Shown here piece after piece: positions 48,336-60,494 of a stretch of 64,000 nt of DNA. The position numbers were made by a program, and so were the translations under genes. Every line of letters begins with the position of its first letter. The first letter of the stretch is position 1. The stretch is from Henckelia pumila (lineage: Eukaryota > Streptophyta > Magnoliopsida > Lamiales > Gesneriaceae): the NCBI RefSeq assembly GCF_033568475.1, contig NC_133121.1:83162589-83226588 (forward strand), given 5' to 3'. The notes below the pieces were generated by a model. It did no database searches and was not told where the DNA came from. It was given only the letters and a program-made list of their open reading frames with translations.

Positions 48336-49425
48336 CCAATATCATCCAATTGCTCCAAAAACAAAAGATTTTTTGTCAGGCCCTTCACATGTCGTACCTC
48401 CTGTATGGTGCGAATAGTGTCATCAAACATTTTGATTTTAATGGTACCGACCCCAGCGATTTCCAAGGCATGATCATTTCCCATGAATACAGATCCTCCC
48501 GAGACTGGTTCATACTGGTCGAACCATTCTCTCCTTGACGTCATGTGCCACGTCGCTCCTGAATCCATAATCCATGCATCACAAAATTTGTGTCTGCCTT
48601 CCGCAACTGTTGCTGCTTTGCTGAATAATATTTCACCACTTCCTGAAGTACTGGCCACATTTCCTTGAGATCCCTTCTCGATGCTCTTCGTACACTCTCT
48701 CTTGAAGTGCCCTTTACCGCCACATTTAAAGCAGTAAATATTCTTCTTCTTACTTTTTGACTTGGATCTACCATATCTGTGGCTCCCACTGGAGTCACGC
48801 TCCGTCAATATTCCTCTCGTCATCGATAAAGCCTCTGCTTGCTTCGACGTTGCCAACCTATCTTCCTTGCTCCTTCGACGACTCTCTTCACCAAGACCGC
48901 AGTTAAGACGTCGTCAAAATTTAAATTATCCGAAAGAACATTGTTGGTAACATTGATGATGAGCTGATCGTATGAATCTGGTAGACTTTGAAGTAGAAGC
49001 TCCGCATGTTCTTTTTCCTCTATTTTATGCCCCATAGACGTGAGCCGAAAAAATAGAGTATTCAATGTGTTGATATGGTCGGTCATCGATGAGGATTCCG
49101 CCATCCGAAGAGTATAAAGCTTTCTCTTTAGGAAAATTTTGTTGTGTAATGACTTGACCTCGTACAGTTTTGCCAAAGTATCCCAAATAAATTTTGCGCT
49201 TTTTATTTCAGATATACTTGACAAAACTTCATCCGCTATAGCCAAGTGCAAAAAGGCAACAGCATTGTGATTCATCTCATTCCACTTTTGATCGTCCGTG
49301 ACGTCCGCCGGTCTATCTCCAATAGCTGCCAAGCAACGCTCTTTTGTTAGAATTGCTTGCACCTTCAATTTTCACAGCAAAAAATTGCTCCCGTTGAACT
49401 TTTCTATCTCGTATTTTGCCGTCAT
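48209..49425 (-). pseudogene. Copia gag and protease (Tork-type)
   Basis: The start ATG at 49425 is followed by YEIEKFNGSNFLL and a TGA where Trp is expected, then VQAILTKERCLAAI. The gag block LYEVKSLHNKIFLKRKLYTL is typical of this family. A frameshift near 48850 leads to the CCHC knuckle CFKCGGKGHFKREC and the protease motif WIMDSGATWHMTS. Another shift near 48240 leads to the integrase frame. Confidence 0.85.
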
Positions 49426-49540
49426 CTTGACTACAAGAATCCTGCCTTATAAAATCTTTAAAAAATCTTTTCTGATGAGGAAGATCAGTCAAAGCTGCAA
49501 CCACAGAGCATACTCAGAATTTTAAGAAATTTTATGCCAA

Positions 49541-49554
49541 GCTTTGATACCACT
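49541..49554 (-). promoter_or_regulatory. Primer binding site of the Tork-type element
   Basis: TGGTATCAAAGCTT on the minus strand follows the 5' LTR directly. Confidence 0.8.
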
Positions 49555-51198
49555 TGTTGGTCCCAGGTGCGGCATCACGAGATATAAACTATAGAAATTG
49601 ATGAATAAAATAAACACCAAGATTTACGTGGAAAACTCCCAAAAATATTAGGGTAAAAACCACGGGTAAGATCAAAAGATTTCACTATAATATTTGGAGA
49701 ATTACAACCTCTCTCTGTGTTTCCAAAGAGACACTCTCTCTCTTATACAGGAGAAAACCTATCTCACGAATATATATAGAAATATTTAGGAGAAAGAAGA
49801 AACTCAAGCTCGGATGATTTGCCTGAGAATGGGATGATCTGAATGAAGGGGGAGTCTATGCTCCTCCGGGAGATATGCTCCCCCTATCTTCAAAACGTGA
49901 CATGTGTCACTTATTTATATTATATATTAATTTTTTATTTTCTCTTTCTTCATTCACTCCTCCCATTCTTTTTTAGTTTTTTCTGTTCCTATTCCTCTTA
50001 TTTATTCTTTATTTTCTTATTTTGCTTTTGCTTTTTTTTTTTTTATTAACTATTGTTTTTTATTTATTATTTACTCTTCCTTTTAACCATTTTATTCCTA
50101 TAAAATTTGCCGTTCTCTTAAATTTTGATGAAAATAAAATATAAAATTTTATATGATACAATTTAAAGTTTATAAGGGATTTACAAAAAAAATATGTTTC
50201 ATGCGAAATCATAAAAATAAAAATAATTAAATAAACTTGTTTCTTCCCTTCTTTCAATTTTAATAATTTTTCACACAAAAAAAAATTACAAGTTGATGAT
50301 CAATATTAAATTCACTATTTCTTGAATTTGCATAGCCCAATATTTAATTTCACAAATAGTTTCAACGTGCAGTTCCTTTTTTCAGTTTTTTTTTGTAATT
50401 TTAAATATTTGATTTTAATATTTCATTTTCAACATAAGGTTACAAAAAAATATTTTGAAATTTAACAAATTGAAAGTAATTATAATGAAGCTTCGTTTGT
50501 GTGGATGATTACAAAATTTCTTAAAATAAATGCAACTTGTTGATAATTTTTACACTTTATCATATAAAGTTTAAGATATTAAGTTTCATAATCCAAAATT
50601 AAATTCCATGTATGTATACATTAATATTAACTATCGCAAAAAATATTAATATTAACCATTAAAATGACAGATAATATCAAATTTATAGAAATACACATGA
50701 TTAAGAGAGAGTAAATGATAAATATATAAGTAATAAAGAATAAAATAAAAAAATAAAAGGATAAAATAAAAAATTGAAAATAAACAAAAGGAGGAGAGAA
50801 CGATTAATTGCAAACAAAAAAAAACAAAGAATACAAAATTGATTAGGGGCACGTGACACTTTTTGGGTAACAAGGAAACATTTAAAAAAAACAGGAAAGA
50901 GAAATTTAAAAAAAAAAAAGAAAAGAAAAAGAAAAAGAGAAACAGAACCGGAATAAGTGTCAATCAAAAACAATGGGGAGCTCCTCACCAGGAGTAGCAT
51001 AGAACAACCCTGAATGAAGGGAAGAGGCACGTATTTATAGAAATATTTCCTCCGTGGAACCCACGTAACAAAATTCACATTGAATTTCCTATACTGCACG
51101 TAGTTCTCTTTCCAAAGTTTTCAGCCCACTTTCATTGAATAATTAATTTCCATCAATGAAAACATGTTTTGACTTTTCAAAGGCCACACTTGCCAACA
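49555..51198 (-). repeat. 5' LTR of the Tork-type element, split by an insertion
   Basis: LTR sequence at 49555-49850 and 51011-51198 matches the 3' LTR in order. The 1.16-kb interval is foreign. Confidence 0.9.
49849..51010. mobile_element. Non-autonomous DNA transposon, 1.16 kb, inside the Tork 5' LTR
   Basis: Flanked by the direct repeat TGAATGAAG(GG) at 49840-49850 and 51011-51021, consistent with a duplication of 8-11 bp (MULE or hAT). The ends are inverted: GGGGAGTCTATGCTCCTCC on the left and, from the right, GGGTTGTTCTATGCTACTCC. Further in, CTCCCC is shared. The interior is extremely AT-rich with no protein similarity. The open frames in it are low-complexity. Confidence 0.8.
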
Positions 51199-51611
51199 AA
51201 GAGCGGCTCAAAAGCATACCATGGTCTTATGCGCATAATGTCTGTTCCATGCTGTTTAGATGGTATTTTGTTCAATTTTTCAACAACAGTCTTCACATGG
51301 GACCAGTTCTGGAAAATTTTAAGATATATATGGATTCGAAAATAAAATCATCAGTGCAGTTCATCATGATAAATGGACCACAAATAGATTATCTATTATG
51401 CTTCACCCACCTGCATTAACATGACATCTGCGAGGTCAATGATTAAGATCTGTGACATAGAAGCATTCTCCACCAATCAGCATAAGACGGACATTAAATC
51501 ATTCTGATAACCAAATTACAGTCACACATAGTTCGCAAATGATGGCACCACCTCTATAGAAGAAAGATAGTCAACATCTTTTTCTTTGTCACCTTCAGCC
51601 TCCACAATTTT

Positions 51612-53446
51612 CTGCAACAGAAAATTCAATAAATCAAAGTCAATCACATCCTATGCACTTACAAAAACCCAAACCAGAAAGCACTTGAAATTCAAAACAT
51701 GCAAAACTTTAATTTTTAAACTGGTGCAGCTTTGAACATAGGTGATCAGCACTTTGAAAACTAATTCAACCGGTAAGATCAGATGAGCTCCAAATGGTCC
51801 ATTAATAAAGTGTAAATAGGGAAAGGCTTACGGTGATCAAGCCCAGCGGAGAAGCAACAAGAATGTCCGATGTATAGAAATCAGCATACAGCTTTATACC
51901 CCTACAAATAGGATAAAATTGTAGTTAATTGTAGAGATGTACAAGCATAACTGAAGAATGCTAAGCACCTCAAAAAACAAGGTGTTTTCACATAAATGTT
52001 AGCCATCTTTCAAATATTAGTCAAATGTAGAATATAAGTAATGAGATGCAAAACTCATGAGCCTATCAACGGTGTAAGAAAAAATCATATCAATGATCAA
52101 TGAATGTTAAAAAATTTTATCAACTCCTAGTATACAACGACTCGAATGACATCAGCAGTGCTCTATTTGTGACACCCATGCTGACTGGGGTAAGTGTGCG
52201 AACTTTGAAGAATGCATCTTAAACAAGTATAAAAATACTTTTCAATACAACAAGTTTAAGAGATAGAGCAGCTCTGTTATAAAGCTCTTGCAACTGCTAC
52301 AAAACTTCGCTTCCATATGGAGAGTAGTTGACGTGAAGACTCTTACCTGTTGGTAAACTTACACCTATCATAAAGTGATCGTTGTTATTATCTCTACCAA
52401 GCAACGCTTCGAAATCAGAAGGTTTTGTGGACAATTTGGTTTTTGTATTTTCTGAGTCATCCTGATCATCCTTGTCCTTGGTTACTCTGGAACCAAACTC
52501 CTAAAAAAAGCGCTCGACATTTTCGACCTTATTCTGATGATACCAAAGAACCAAAACTGGTGACCACTAAATTAATTGCATAAAACTATATCATTGAACA
52601 CTGAATGATAATCAAACTGATATCTCAACGAGAAATGTTAATAATTCTACCAAGCATAAAAATGGGGATTCTCTTGTAGAATAAAAAACAAATACAAATT
52701 AAAAGGCATGTGTCGTTTCAAAATTTTTTTTATAGAATATGTATCCACACTTCAGCCCAATAGGATGACATATTACATATGAAATTAATCCTAAAGCATA
52801 AGCAGCCAGCAAATAAACTCGTGATCAGTCAAAGAATGCCAAAAACAAAACTCTGATACAAAAGGCACTATTACAGAGAAACGTAAAGTGACCTCATTAA
52901 AATACTAAACCATAATGTGGTGCTGGTCTAATTCATCCAAATGCATCAAGTACATGACATTGAAGATGCTTAGACTGCTTTAAAAATATTAAGAAACCAA
53001 CTCTCAAGTGTCAAATTAGTTATATTGGGCATGGCATTATTCTAATTATATAGAAAAATCAAAAGTGAGATAATCTTTAGTGTGTGCATCTCAATTTAAA
53101 AGTGTGATAAACATGACAAAGACAAACATTCATACATTCTCAAGCCCAAGTGACAAAGATGCCTTGGCATATTTAAATTTTAACTATCATTTAGCTCTAG
53201 AAAAATTGACAAAACTCCTGCTCCCTCCCCCTATCTCCCTGAATCAATAAGGTAGTGTTTCAGCTCTCCCAAACTCTACCTAAACATGAAACAATTTATA
53301 CATAAGATGTATGGGGACTTAACGAGGGCATATACATGAACATCAAGTGGATTTTTTTTATGAAAGCTGGCGGGGTAATTAGTAAAGACTAAATGTATTA
53401 TTTAAAGACTAAAGTTGACAAAAAGAAGAGGAAAACCAGGAAATAC
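51612..53446. other. UTP25 introns and the region of the missing exon
   Basis: Apart from the exons at 51901-51832 and 52500-52347, I see no coding sequence. On the minus strand just above 52500 the codons NKVENVERFF follow a CATCAG acceptor and match the family up to a TAG. The preceding helicase-motif exon is not recognisable anywhere between 52560 and 53446. Confidence 0.45.
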
Positions 53447-54034
53447 CTTTGGACGCGTAAACCCACGGTCGAGGTAAGCTTCTGTGTTAAGGTTTATTCC
53501 CTCCATATTTTCTTGATTCTTAGCCAATTTTCTATCATTTTTCGACATAAGATCTCTACTTCTAAAGATATGATTCAACTGCATAAACACGATAAGTTCA
53601 ATTATCAGTGAACCATTGGCAAGTGAGTAAATGAAGAAAATCGGCCAACCAATGTAACAGATAACACAATGACAAAATGAAAACTCTTGTAACAAAAGGA
53701 TTAACCACACTGAAACTGAGACTGCAAAAATATATGTGCATGTTCGAGTAAACCTGGAAAAAAAAAATCGGTTCGTGTACATACAGAATTCATCAGGTAA
53801 GCATCCATGGTATTTGAATCTTCCTCGGAACCTTTGAGGTAAAAAGGCTTCTTGTTGTGGTGCATTATATCACGATAGTTATTGCCTAGACAAAGCGAAT
53901 AACACCATCAATAAAGTTAGTTACAAATAGATGTTATGTGTGCAGAGAAGTCATACAAGGAAATTGCCCAGTCCACTAATGCTATTCTCCTACTCTCCAA
54001 GCCATCCCACAAACAAGACAAGGGAAGCAAAAAC

Positions 54035-54465
54035 TGTTAGAATTTTGGGACACTTATATAATTAAGTGAATGTGTATGGTCATCAATTATAATAAGTTAA
54101 AATTATGTGATCTATTTTTGAAACAAGAAATTTGACTTAAGGACATAACTATCATGAATATTTATTGTGGATACCATATGCAGAATTCTTAATTTGATGA
54201 GGGGCCAAATTAGAAATAAGCAAAAGTTATTATAACTGTCTTTGTCAGTTATAAGGGGTTATGGTCCCAACATGTAGAGACACAACTTTTCTCTGTATCC
54301 CCATCAACAGAGATTATCAAGAAATCTAAAAGAAACTCTACAGTGGAAGATCAAAACCATCATCAATATCACAACTATGGCCAAAGATCTGGGTACGCTT
54401 CCGCAATCCTTTGATTTAGAATTAGTTTTCTGAAAATTGAATAGGCTATTAAGTTTTTACCAACA
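54035..54465 (+). repeat. 5' LTR of the young copia element
   Basis: 431 bp, TGTTAGAATTTT start, ACCAACA end. Confidence 0.95.
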
Positions 54466-54466
54466 A

Positions 54467-54481
54467 TGGTATCAGAGCACC
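54467..54481 (+). promoter_or_regulatory. Primer binding site of the young copia element
   Basis: TGGTATCAGAGCACC, one base after the LTR, complementary to initiator tRNA-Met. Confidence 0.9.
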
Positions 54482-55347
54482 TATTCAAATTTTAGAGAAT
54501 TCGGAATTTGTTTTTTTTTTTTTCCCTTCGATTTCTTCTTCTATATATATTCAGTTTATTATGTGACTGTGATTCACAAATAAGATTCGGTCATATATAT
54601 ATATTTAATTGTCATGATTTTGTTTTGTTTTTTAAATGCGATTAATATTCAATTTTACTGAACCATTTTTCAATCGCAAATTTTGGTTGTCGTGGTGTGC
54701 TGGTATGGATTTCTTGTTTGCGGTAATCTATGGGCCATTCTGTGGTGGATATTATTATTATATTTTTTAATCGCATAAGAAATAAAATTTGGTTCTTTGC
54801 AGGGCCGTACAGCTTTCATGTTTGCATTAATCTATGGGTCTGTACATGAAAGGTTTTACTCATATAAGTTTATGATATTGTGGGTTGAAATCCTTGATAC
54901 AATTATTTGTTTTACATGGTAAATTGATATTTTTTCCTTATATCACCGTGAGGTTTCAATTTTAATTCAATGAATTGGCATACTATATAATAAAGTTATT
55001 ATAGTTCATCATTCCGACTGAATAAATTGAAATAAGAAGTCGCCAAAGTGATCACTCTTATGTAGATTGTTCATGAAGAATTTTGAATGTTTGTAAGTGT
55101 GTATGTTCATGCGATTATTAATCGGCTCAAAAGAAGGTTAATATTTGGCCGAATTACATAATTACTTGTGATAGTAAACATGTAACGATTGTCAAAATTT
55201 TACATGCAAATAATGAATCAATCCAAAGAGAGGTTTGTTATTTGTCATGCATGATTGTTAGTGTTTGATTATTGCAACAAGAGTATCACTTGCAGTTAAT
55301 TTTAATGTCCAAAGACTTGAAATTAATAGTGCGCTAGGTATCTTGAG
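54482..55347 (+). other. Long leader of the young copia element
   Basis: AT-rich, non-coding. A run of T ending TTTTTTTCAG at 55432-55450 directly before the gag coding sequence looks like a 3' splice site, suggesting a spliced leader. The gag frame has no close in-frame ATG after it. Confidence 0.4.
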
Positions 55348-55450
55348 ATGGGATTGCCAGTTATTTTGAATTTTATTGATAATTATGATTGTGAGCATGA
55401 TATTTATATTTCAGTTGTGTTTGTTTGTTTGTTTTTTTTTTTTTTTTCAG

Positions 55451-56868
55451 TGAATGTTGCAACTATTTCTGCTAACCTAAATTCTGTGCCGGTCCTTAAT
55501 GGTACCAACTTTAAGGACTGGAAGGAGAACATTCTGATAGTTCTTGGGTGCATGGACATGGACCTTGCGATTCGGACAGAGAAACCCACTGTTCCTTCGG
55601 CAACTAGCTCCTCGAGAGAGAGAGCTATATTTGAGAAGTGGGATCATTCCAACCGCATGAGTCTAATGATTATCAAGCGCGCCATTCCGGAGGTTTTTAG
55701 GGGTGCGGTGTTCGGGGACACCACCAATGCCAAGGAGTACCTTGCTGAGATCGAGAAGCGCTTTGCCAAAAGCGATAAGGCTGAAACAAGCACTATTCTG
55801 AAGAGCTTGATTTCAATGAAGTATAAAGGCAAGGGAAACATAAGGGAGTACATCATGGAGATGTCTCATCTTGCTTCGAAGTTGAAGGCACTCAAGCTTG
55901 ATTTGCATGAGGATCTACTTGTGCATCTCATTCTGATTTCTCTTCCGGTTCAATTCAACCACTTTAAGGTCAGTTTTAACTGTCAGAAGGAAACGTGGAG
56001 TTTGAATGAATTGATTTCTCACTGTGTTCAAGAGGAAGAGAGATTGAAGCAAGAAAAGACAGAAAGTGCTCATTTGGCAAGCACCTCTAAGGACAAGGGC
56101 AAGAAAAGAAAGAATGAGGATGCTGCGGGTTCACGTGAGAAGAAACAAAATAAAGGTGGTGACCTTTGTTTCTTTTGCAAATGGCCCGGACACATAAAGA
56201 AGGACTGTGCCAAGTATCGCGCATGGCGTGAAAAGAAAGGTAAATTTCTTAATTTGGTTTGTTCTGAAGTAAATTTAGCTTCAGTGCCTATAAATACTTG
56301 GTGGTTAGATTCTGGTGCTACTACTAACATCAGTATTTCAATGCAGGGTTGCCTGAGCTACCGAAAGCCAAATGATGCTGAAAGACGTATCTACGTGGGC
56401 GATGGAAAGTCGGTAGATGTAGAAGCAATAGGGCACTTTAGGTTGTTATTAAGTACTGGTTTTTACTTGGATTTAATGGATACTTTTATTGTACCGTCGT
56501 TTAGACGGAATTTGGTTTCTGTTTGTTATTTGGACAAATTTGGTTATACTTGTTCCTTTGGAAACAATCAGTTTATGTTATCTATTAATTCTAGTATTGT
56601 TGGAACTGGTTCGCTTATGCAATATGACAATCTATATTTGCTTGACATAAATGCTTCATATAATAAAACCCTAAATGTTGAATCAAAAGGTACAAAACGA
56701 AAGCTAAATAATGCTAATTCGGGTGCATTATGGCACAAGCGCTTAGGTCACATCTCTAGAAATAGAGTAGAACGACTTGTGTCGGATGGAATTCTAAATT
56801 CCATTGATTTTATGGATTTTAATGTCTGTATTGAATTAAAGGAAAACAAACCAAAGGGAAGAGATTAG
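55451..56868 (+). pseudogene. Copia gag, protease and start of integrase
   Basis: gag: NLNSVPVLNGTNFKDWKENI, then LVHLILISLPVQFNHFKVSF. Nucleocapsid knuckle CFFCKWPGHIKKDC (C-x2-C-x4-H-x4-C). Protease motif WWLDSGATTNISISM. The integrase zinc domain begins WHKRLGHISRNRV, and the frame breaks near 56832 right after VCIE, where the first Cys of the CxxC should be followed by the second. Confidence 0.85.
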
Positions 56869-57941
56869 GTGCATATAGAGCTACGAAAGTCTTAGAGTTG
56901 ATACATACGGATGTCTGTGGGCCGTTTCCAACATCTTCTTGGAATGGTCAACGCTACTTTGTATCATTCATAGACGATTTTTCAAGATATGCATACATAT
57001 TTCTTATTCATGAAAAGGCTCAAACATTGGACGTGTTCAAGTCATTTAAGGTTGAAGTTGAAAATCAACTCGACAAAAGGATAAAGAAAATACGATCCGA
57101 TCGTGGTGGTGAATACTACGGTCGGAACGATGGTTCGGGTGAACAACGTCCAGGGCCTTTTGCCAAGTACCTAGAGGAGACAGGTATCGTCCCACAATAA
57201 ACCATGCCGGGATCTCCGAGCATGAATGGTGTAGCGGAAAGACGAAATCGGACTCTTAAGGATATGGTAAGGAGCATGATTAATCATTCATCATTACCGG
57301 AATTACTCTGGGGTGAGGCACTAAAGACGGCAGCATACATTCTGAATAGGGTGCCGACAAAAGCAGTTGCTAAAACACCTTTTGAGCTTTGGACCGGGCG
57401 AAAACCCAGTCTAAAGCATTTTCATGTTTGGGGATGTCCAGCTGAGGCAAGGCCTTATAGGCCACATGAGAATAAATTGGACCCCAAGACTGTGAGCAGC
57501 TACTTTATTGGCTATTCCGAGCGATCAAGGGGCTATAAATTTTATGATCCCAAATCAAGATCAATTTTTGAGACGGGTACAGCTACATTCTTCGAGGATA
57601 TTGAGTTTGGGGGGAAGAATAAAATAAAGGACTTTGTCTTTGAGGAAGAATCAACTTCTACTACGATTAATGAGGAGTTGATTCCTATTCCGATTGTTTT
57701 AGACAATGATCAAGATTCCACTCTAATCATTGATCATATCGGAATTCCAAAAAATCAAGACATCGTTGCTCTCCCAGAGGTACAAACTCAACAACCTCTT
57801 GAAGAAGTAATTGAGGTACAAGTGCCATTGCGGAGGTCCATGAGAGAAAAGAGAAGTACTATTTCAGATGACTATGTAGTATTTCTCCAGGAACATGAGG
57901 ATAATGTTGGCATGATGGAAGATGATCCTATCAACTTTTAG
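56835..57941 (+). pseudogene. Copia integrase core
   Basis: Catalytic residues are present: D in IHTDVCGPF, D in IRSDRGGEYY, E in [13 protein letters not shown] at 57198 stands where Tyr is expected (GIVPQ, stop, [10 protein letters not shown]). The C-terminal block [18 protein letters not shown] and an acidic linker follow, ending with TAG at 57939. Confidence 0.85.
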
Positions 57942-59633
57942 AAAGCCATAGAAGGTTCGAATTCGGGAAAGTGGATCAAAGCAATGAATGAAGAGTATAA
58001 GTCAATGCAAGACAATAAAGTTTGGGAACTTGTCCCATTACCGGAAGGTGCAAAACCTGTTGGTTGTAAATGGATTTTTAAGACCAAAAGGGATTCAAAC
58101 GGTAATGTGGAAAAGTATAAAGCTCGTCTTGTAGCAAAAGGCTTTACTCAAAAATACGGAATTGACTATAAAGAGACTTTTTCTCCGGTTTCAACTAAAG
58201 ACTCTTTTAGGACAATCATGGCACTTGTCGTGCATTTCAATATGGAGCTACATCAGATGGATGTAAAGACTGCGTTTCTCAATGACGACATTGATGAAAC
58301 AATATATATGGTGCAGCCAGAAAACTTTGTGTCGAGAGACCCAAAGAATATGGTTTGCAAATTAAAGAAATCCATCTATGGGCTTAAGCAAGCGTCTCGT
58401 CAGTGGTACCATAAATTTCATGAAATAATTCTCTCCTTTGGTTTTGAGGTGAATTTAGTCGATGATTGTGTGTATCAAAAGTTCAATGGGAGTAAGCACA
58501 TATTTTTGGTTTTATATGTGGACGACATTTTGCTTGCCACAAACGATATAGGCTTATTGCACCAAACCAAGAGTTTTTTGTCAAGACATTTCGAGATGAA
58601 AGATCTTGGTGAAGCCTCATTTGTATTAGGAATCCAGATACATCGAGATCGTTCTCGAGGTATTCTTGGATTGTCGCAGAGGAGCTATATCGATAAAGTA
58701 CTCAAGAGATTTGGTATGCAAGATTGTAAACCAGGAAACACCCCAGTCGCTAAAGAAGACAACTTTAGTCTCAAACAGTGCCCTAAAGGAAAGCTTGAAA
58801 TTCAAGAAATGCAAAAGATATGCTTCGGCGGTAGGAAGTCTTATGTATGCTCAAGTATGTACGCGTCCGGATATTGCATACATAGTAGGTGTGTTGGGCA
58901 GATATCTAAGCAACCCAGGAATGGATCACTGGAAAGCAGTCAAAAGAGTAATGAGATACCTGAAGAGAACTAAGAATTACATGATGCTCAAGTATGTACG
59001 CGTCCGGATATTGCATACATAGTAGGTGTGTTGGGCAGATATCTAAGCAACCCAGGAATGGATCACTGGAAAGCAGTCAAAAGAGTAATGAGATACCTGA
59101 AGAGAACTAAGAATTACATGCTCACGTATAAGAGGTCAGACAGTCTTGAGATCATTGGGTTTTCTGACTCCGATTTTGCGGGATGCCAAGACAGTATGAG
59201 ATCCACTTCGGGCTACATTTTTTTGCTAGCTGGTGGAGCCGTTTCTTGGAGAAGTGCCAAACAGACACTTACAGCTTCATCCACTATGGCGGCGGAATTT
59301 GTGGCTTGTTACGAGGCATCAAATCATGCAATATGGCTGAAGAACCTTGTCACTGGGCTGCGTATTCTGGAAGGGATTGAAAGACCCCTTGGGTTATTTT
59401 GTGACAACAAATCAGCTGTATTGTATTGCAACAACAATAGGAGCTCGACGAAGTCAAAGCATATAGACATCAAGTTCCTTGTTGTGAAAGAAAGGGTACA
59501 AAATGGACATATTTCTATAGAACATATAGGTACAAACTCCATGGTAGCAGATCCCTTGACAAAGGGTTTGCCGCCTAGTGTCTTTCATGAGCATACTGCT
59601 CGTATGGGTGTTGTAGAGATCGATGATTTCTAG
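57942..59633 (+). pseudogene. Copia reverse transcriptase and RNase H with an internal duplication
   Basis: RT: VGCKWIFKTKRDSNGNVEKY, QMDVKTAFLNDDIDETIYM, SIYGLKQASRQWYHKF and catalytic YVDDILLATND, all in one frame from 57984. A frameshift near 58817 leads to [19 protein letters not shown]. RNase H follows with SDSDFAGCQDSMRSTSGY, FCDNKSAVLY, SKHIDIKFLVVKE and ends VVEIDDF at 59633. An exact 137-bp tandem duplication (58847-59120) splits RT from RNase H. Confidence 0.9.
58847..59120 (+). repeat. Exact 137-bp tandem duplication
   Basis: Copy 1 58847-58983 and copy 2 58984-59120 appear identical, from ATGCTCAAGTATG to GAATTACATG. 137 is not a multiple of three, so the frame changes. Confidence 0.95.
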
Positions 59634-60058
59634 TTTGAGTGGGAGTTTGTAGTTTGGTTATCTTTCAGTTTAATTGTTTTATAGACATTTATGTATTTTT
59701 TTATTATTCTGATCAGAATTAAATAAAGTATTATTCAGTTCATTACACTTGTACAATTATGTTTAAAGTTTGATCTCACTAAAGTTAAGTAGGACCAGTT
59801 GAAAATTGACATGAACAGATCACCTTGCATGTAATTTTCATGCCACTAATTCATGATTGATCTATGTCATTTAGTTATGTTGATGTACGTGACCATTGAT
59901 GGGTTTAGTTGTGATTGATATAACGAAAACCGCTTTGATCCCATGTCAATATGACTACTGGACGAGATTGTTCAGAATGTCCTCAGATTTTGATGACAAA
60001 AGATGTGCACACTAAGGATATCACATTCATTATGTTATATATGTGTCCAGTGGGAGAT
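59634..60058 (+). other. 3' non-coding region of the copia element with purine tract
   Basis: Non-coding sequence ending in CCAGTGGGAGAT (60047-60058), the polypurine tract next to the 3' LTR. A similar GAGTGGGAG occurs just after the stop at 59637, a possible second tract. Confidence 0.6.
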
Positions 60059-60489
60059 TGTTAGAATTTTGGGACACTTATATAATTAAGTGAATGTGTA
60101 TGGTCATCAATTATAATAAGTTAAAATTATGTGATCTATTTTTGAAACAAGAAATTTGACTTAAGGACATAACTATCATGAATATTTATTGTGGATACCA
60201 TATGCAGAATTCTTAATTTGATGAGGGGCCAAATTAGAAATAGGCAAAAGTTATTATAACTGTCTTTGTCAGTTATAAGAGGTTATGGTCCCCACATGTA
60301 GAGACACAACTTTTCTCTGTATCCCCATCAACTGAGATTATCAAGAAATCTAAAAGAAACTCTACAGTGGAAGATCAAAACCATCATCAATATCACAACT
60401 ATGGCCAAAGATCTGGGTACGCTTCCGCAATCCTTTGATTTAGAATCAGTTTTCTGAAAATTGAATAGGCTATTAAGTTTTTACCAACA
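60059..60489 (+). repeat. 3' LTR of the young copia element
   Basis: 431 bp, five differences from the 5' copy. Confidence 0.95.
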
Positions 60490-60494
60490 AAAAC

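Larger units (their letters stand above)
44973..51198 (-). mobile_element. Tork-type Ty1/copia element in a UTP25 intron
   Basis: LTRs at 44973-45446 and 49555-51198 (the latter enlarged by an insertion) begin TG and end CA. Flanks are CAGAG and AAGAG, a 5-bp target duplication with one change. The primer site TGGTATCAAAGCTT (49541-49554, minus) and a purine tract (AAGTGGGAGAAA, 45447-45458) give minus orientation. The internal order gag, protease, integrase, RT, RNase H is that of copia elements. The insertion separates UTP25 exons 51308-51220 and 44691-44627. Confidence 0.9.
54035..60489 (+). mobile_element. Young Ty1/copia element in a UTP25 intron
   Basis: 431-bp LTRs (54035-54465 and 60059-60489) differ at five positions by my count, the exact 5-bp target duplication AAAAC flanks the element (54030-54034, 60490-60494), and primer site and purine tract are in place. 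It lies between UTP25 exons 61833-61710 and 53885-53785, in the opposite orientation to the gene. The coding region has frameshifts, two stops and an internal duplication, so despite the young LTRs it cannot move by itself. Confidence 0.95.
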
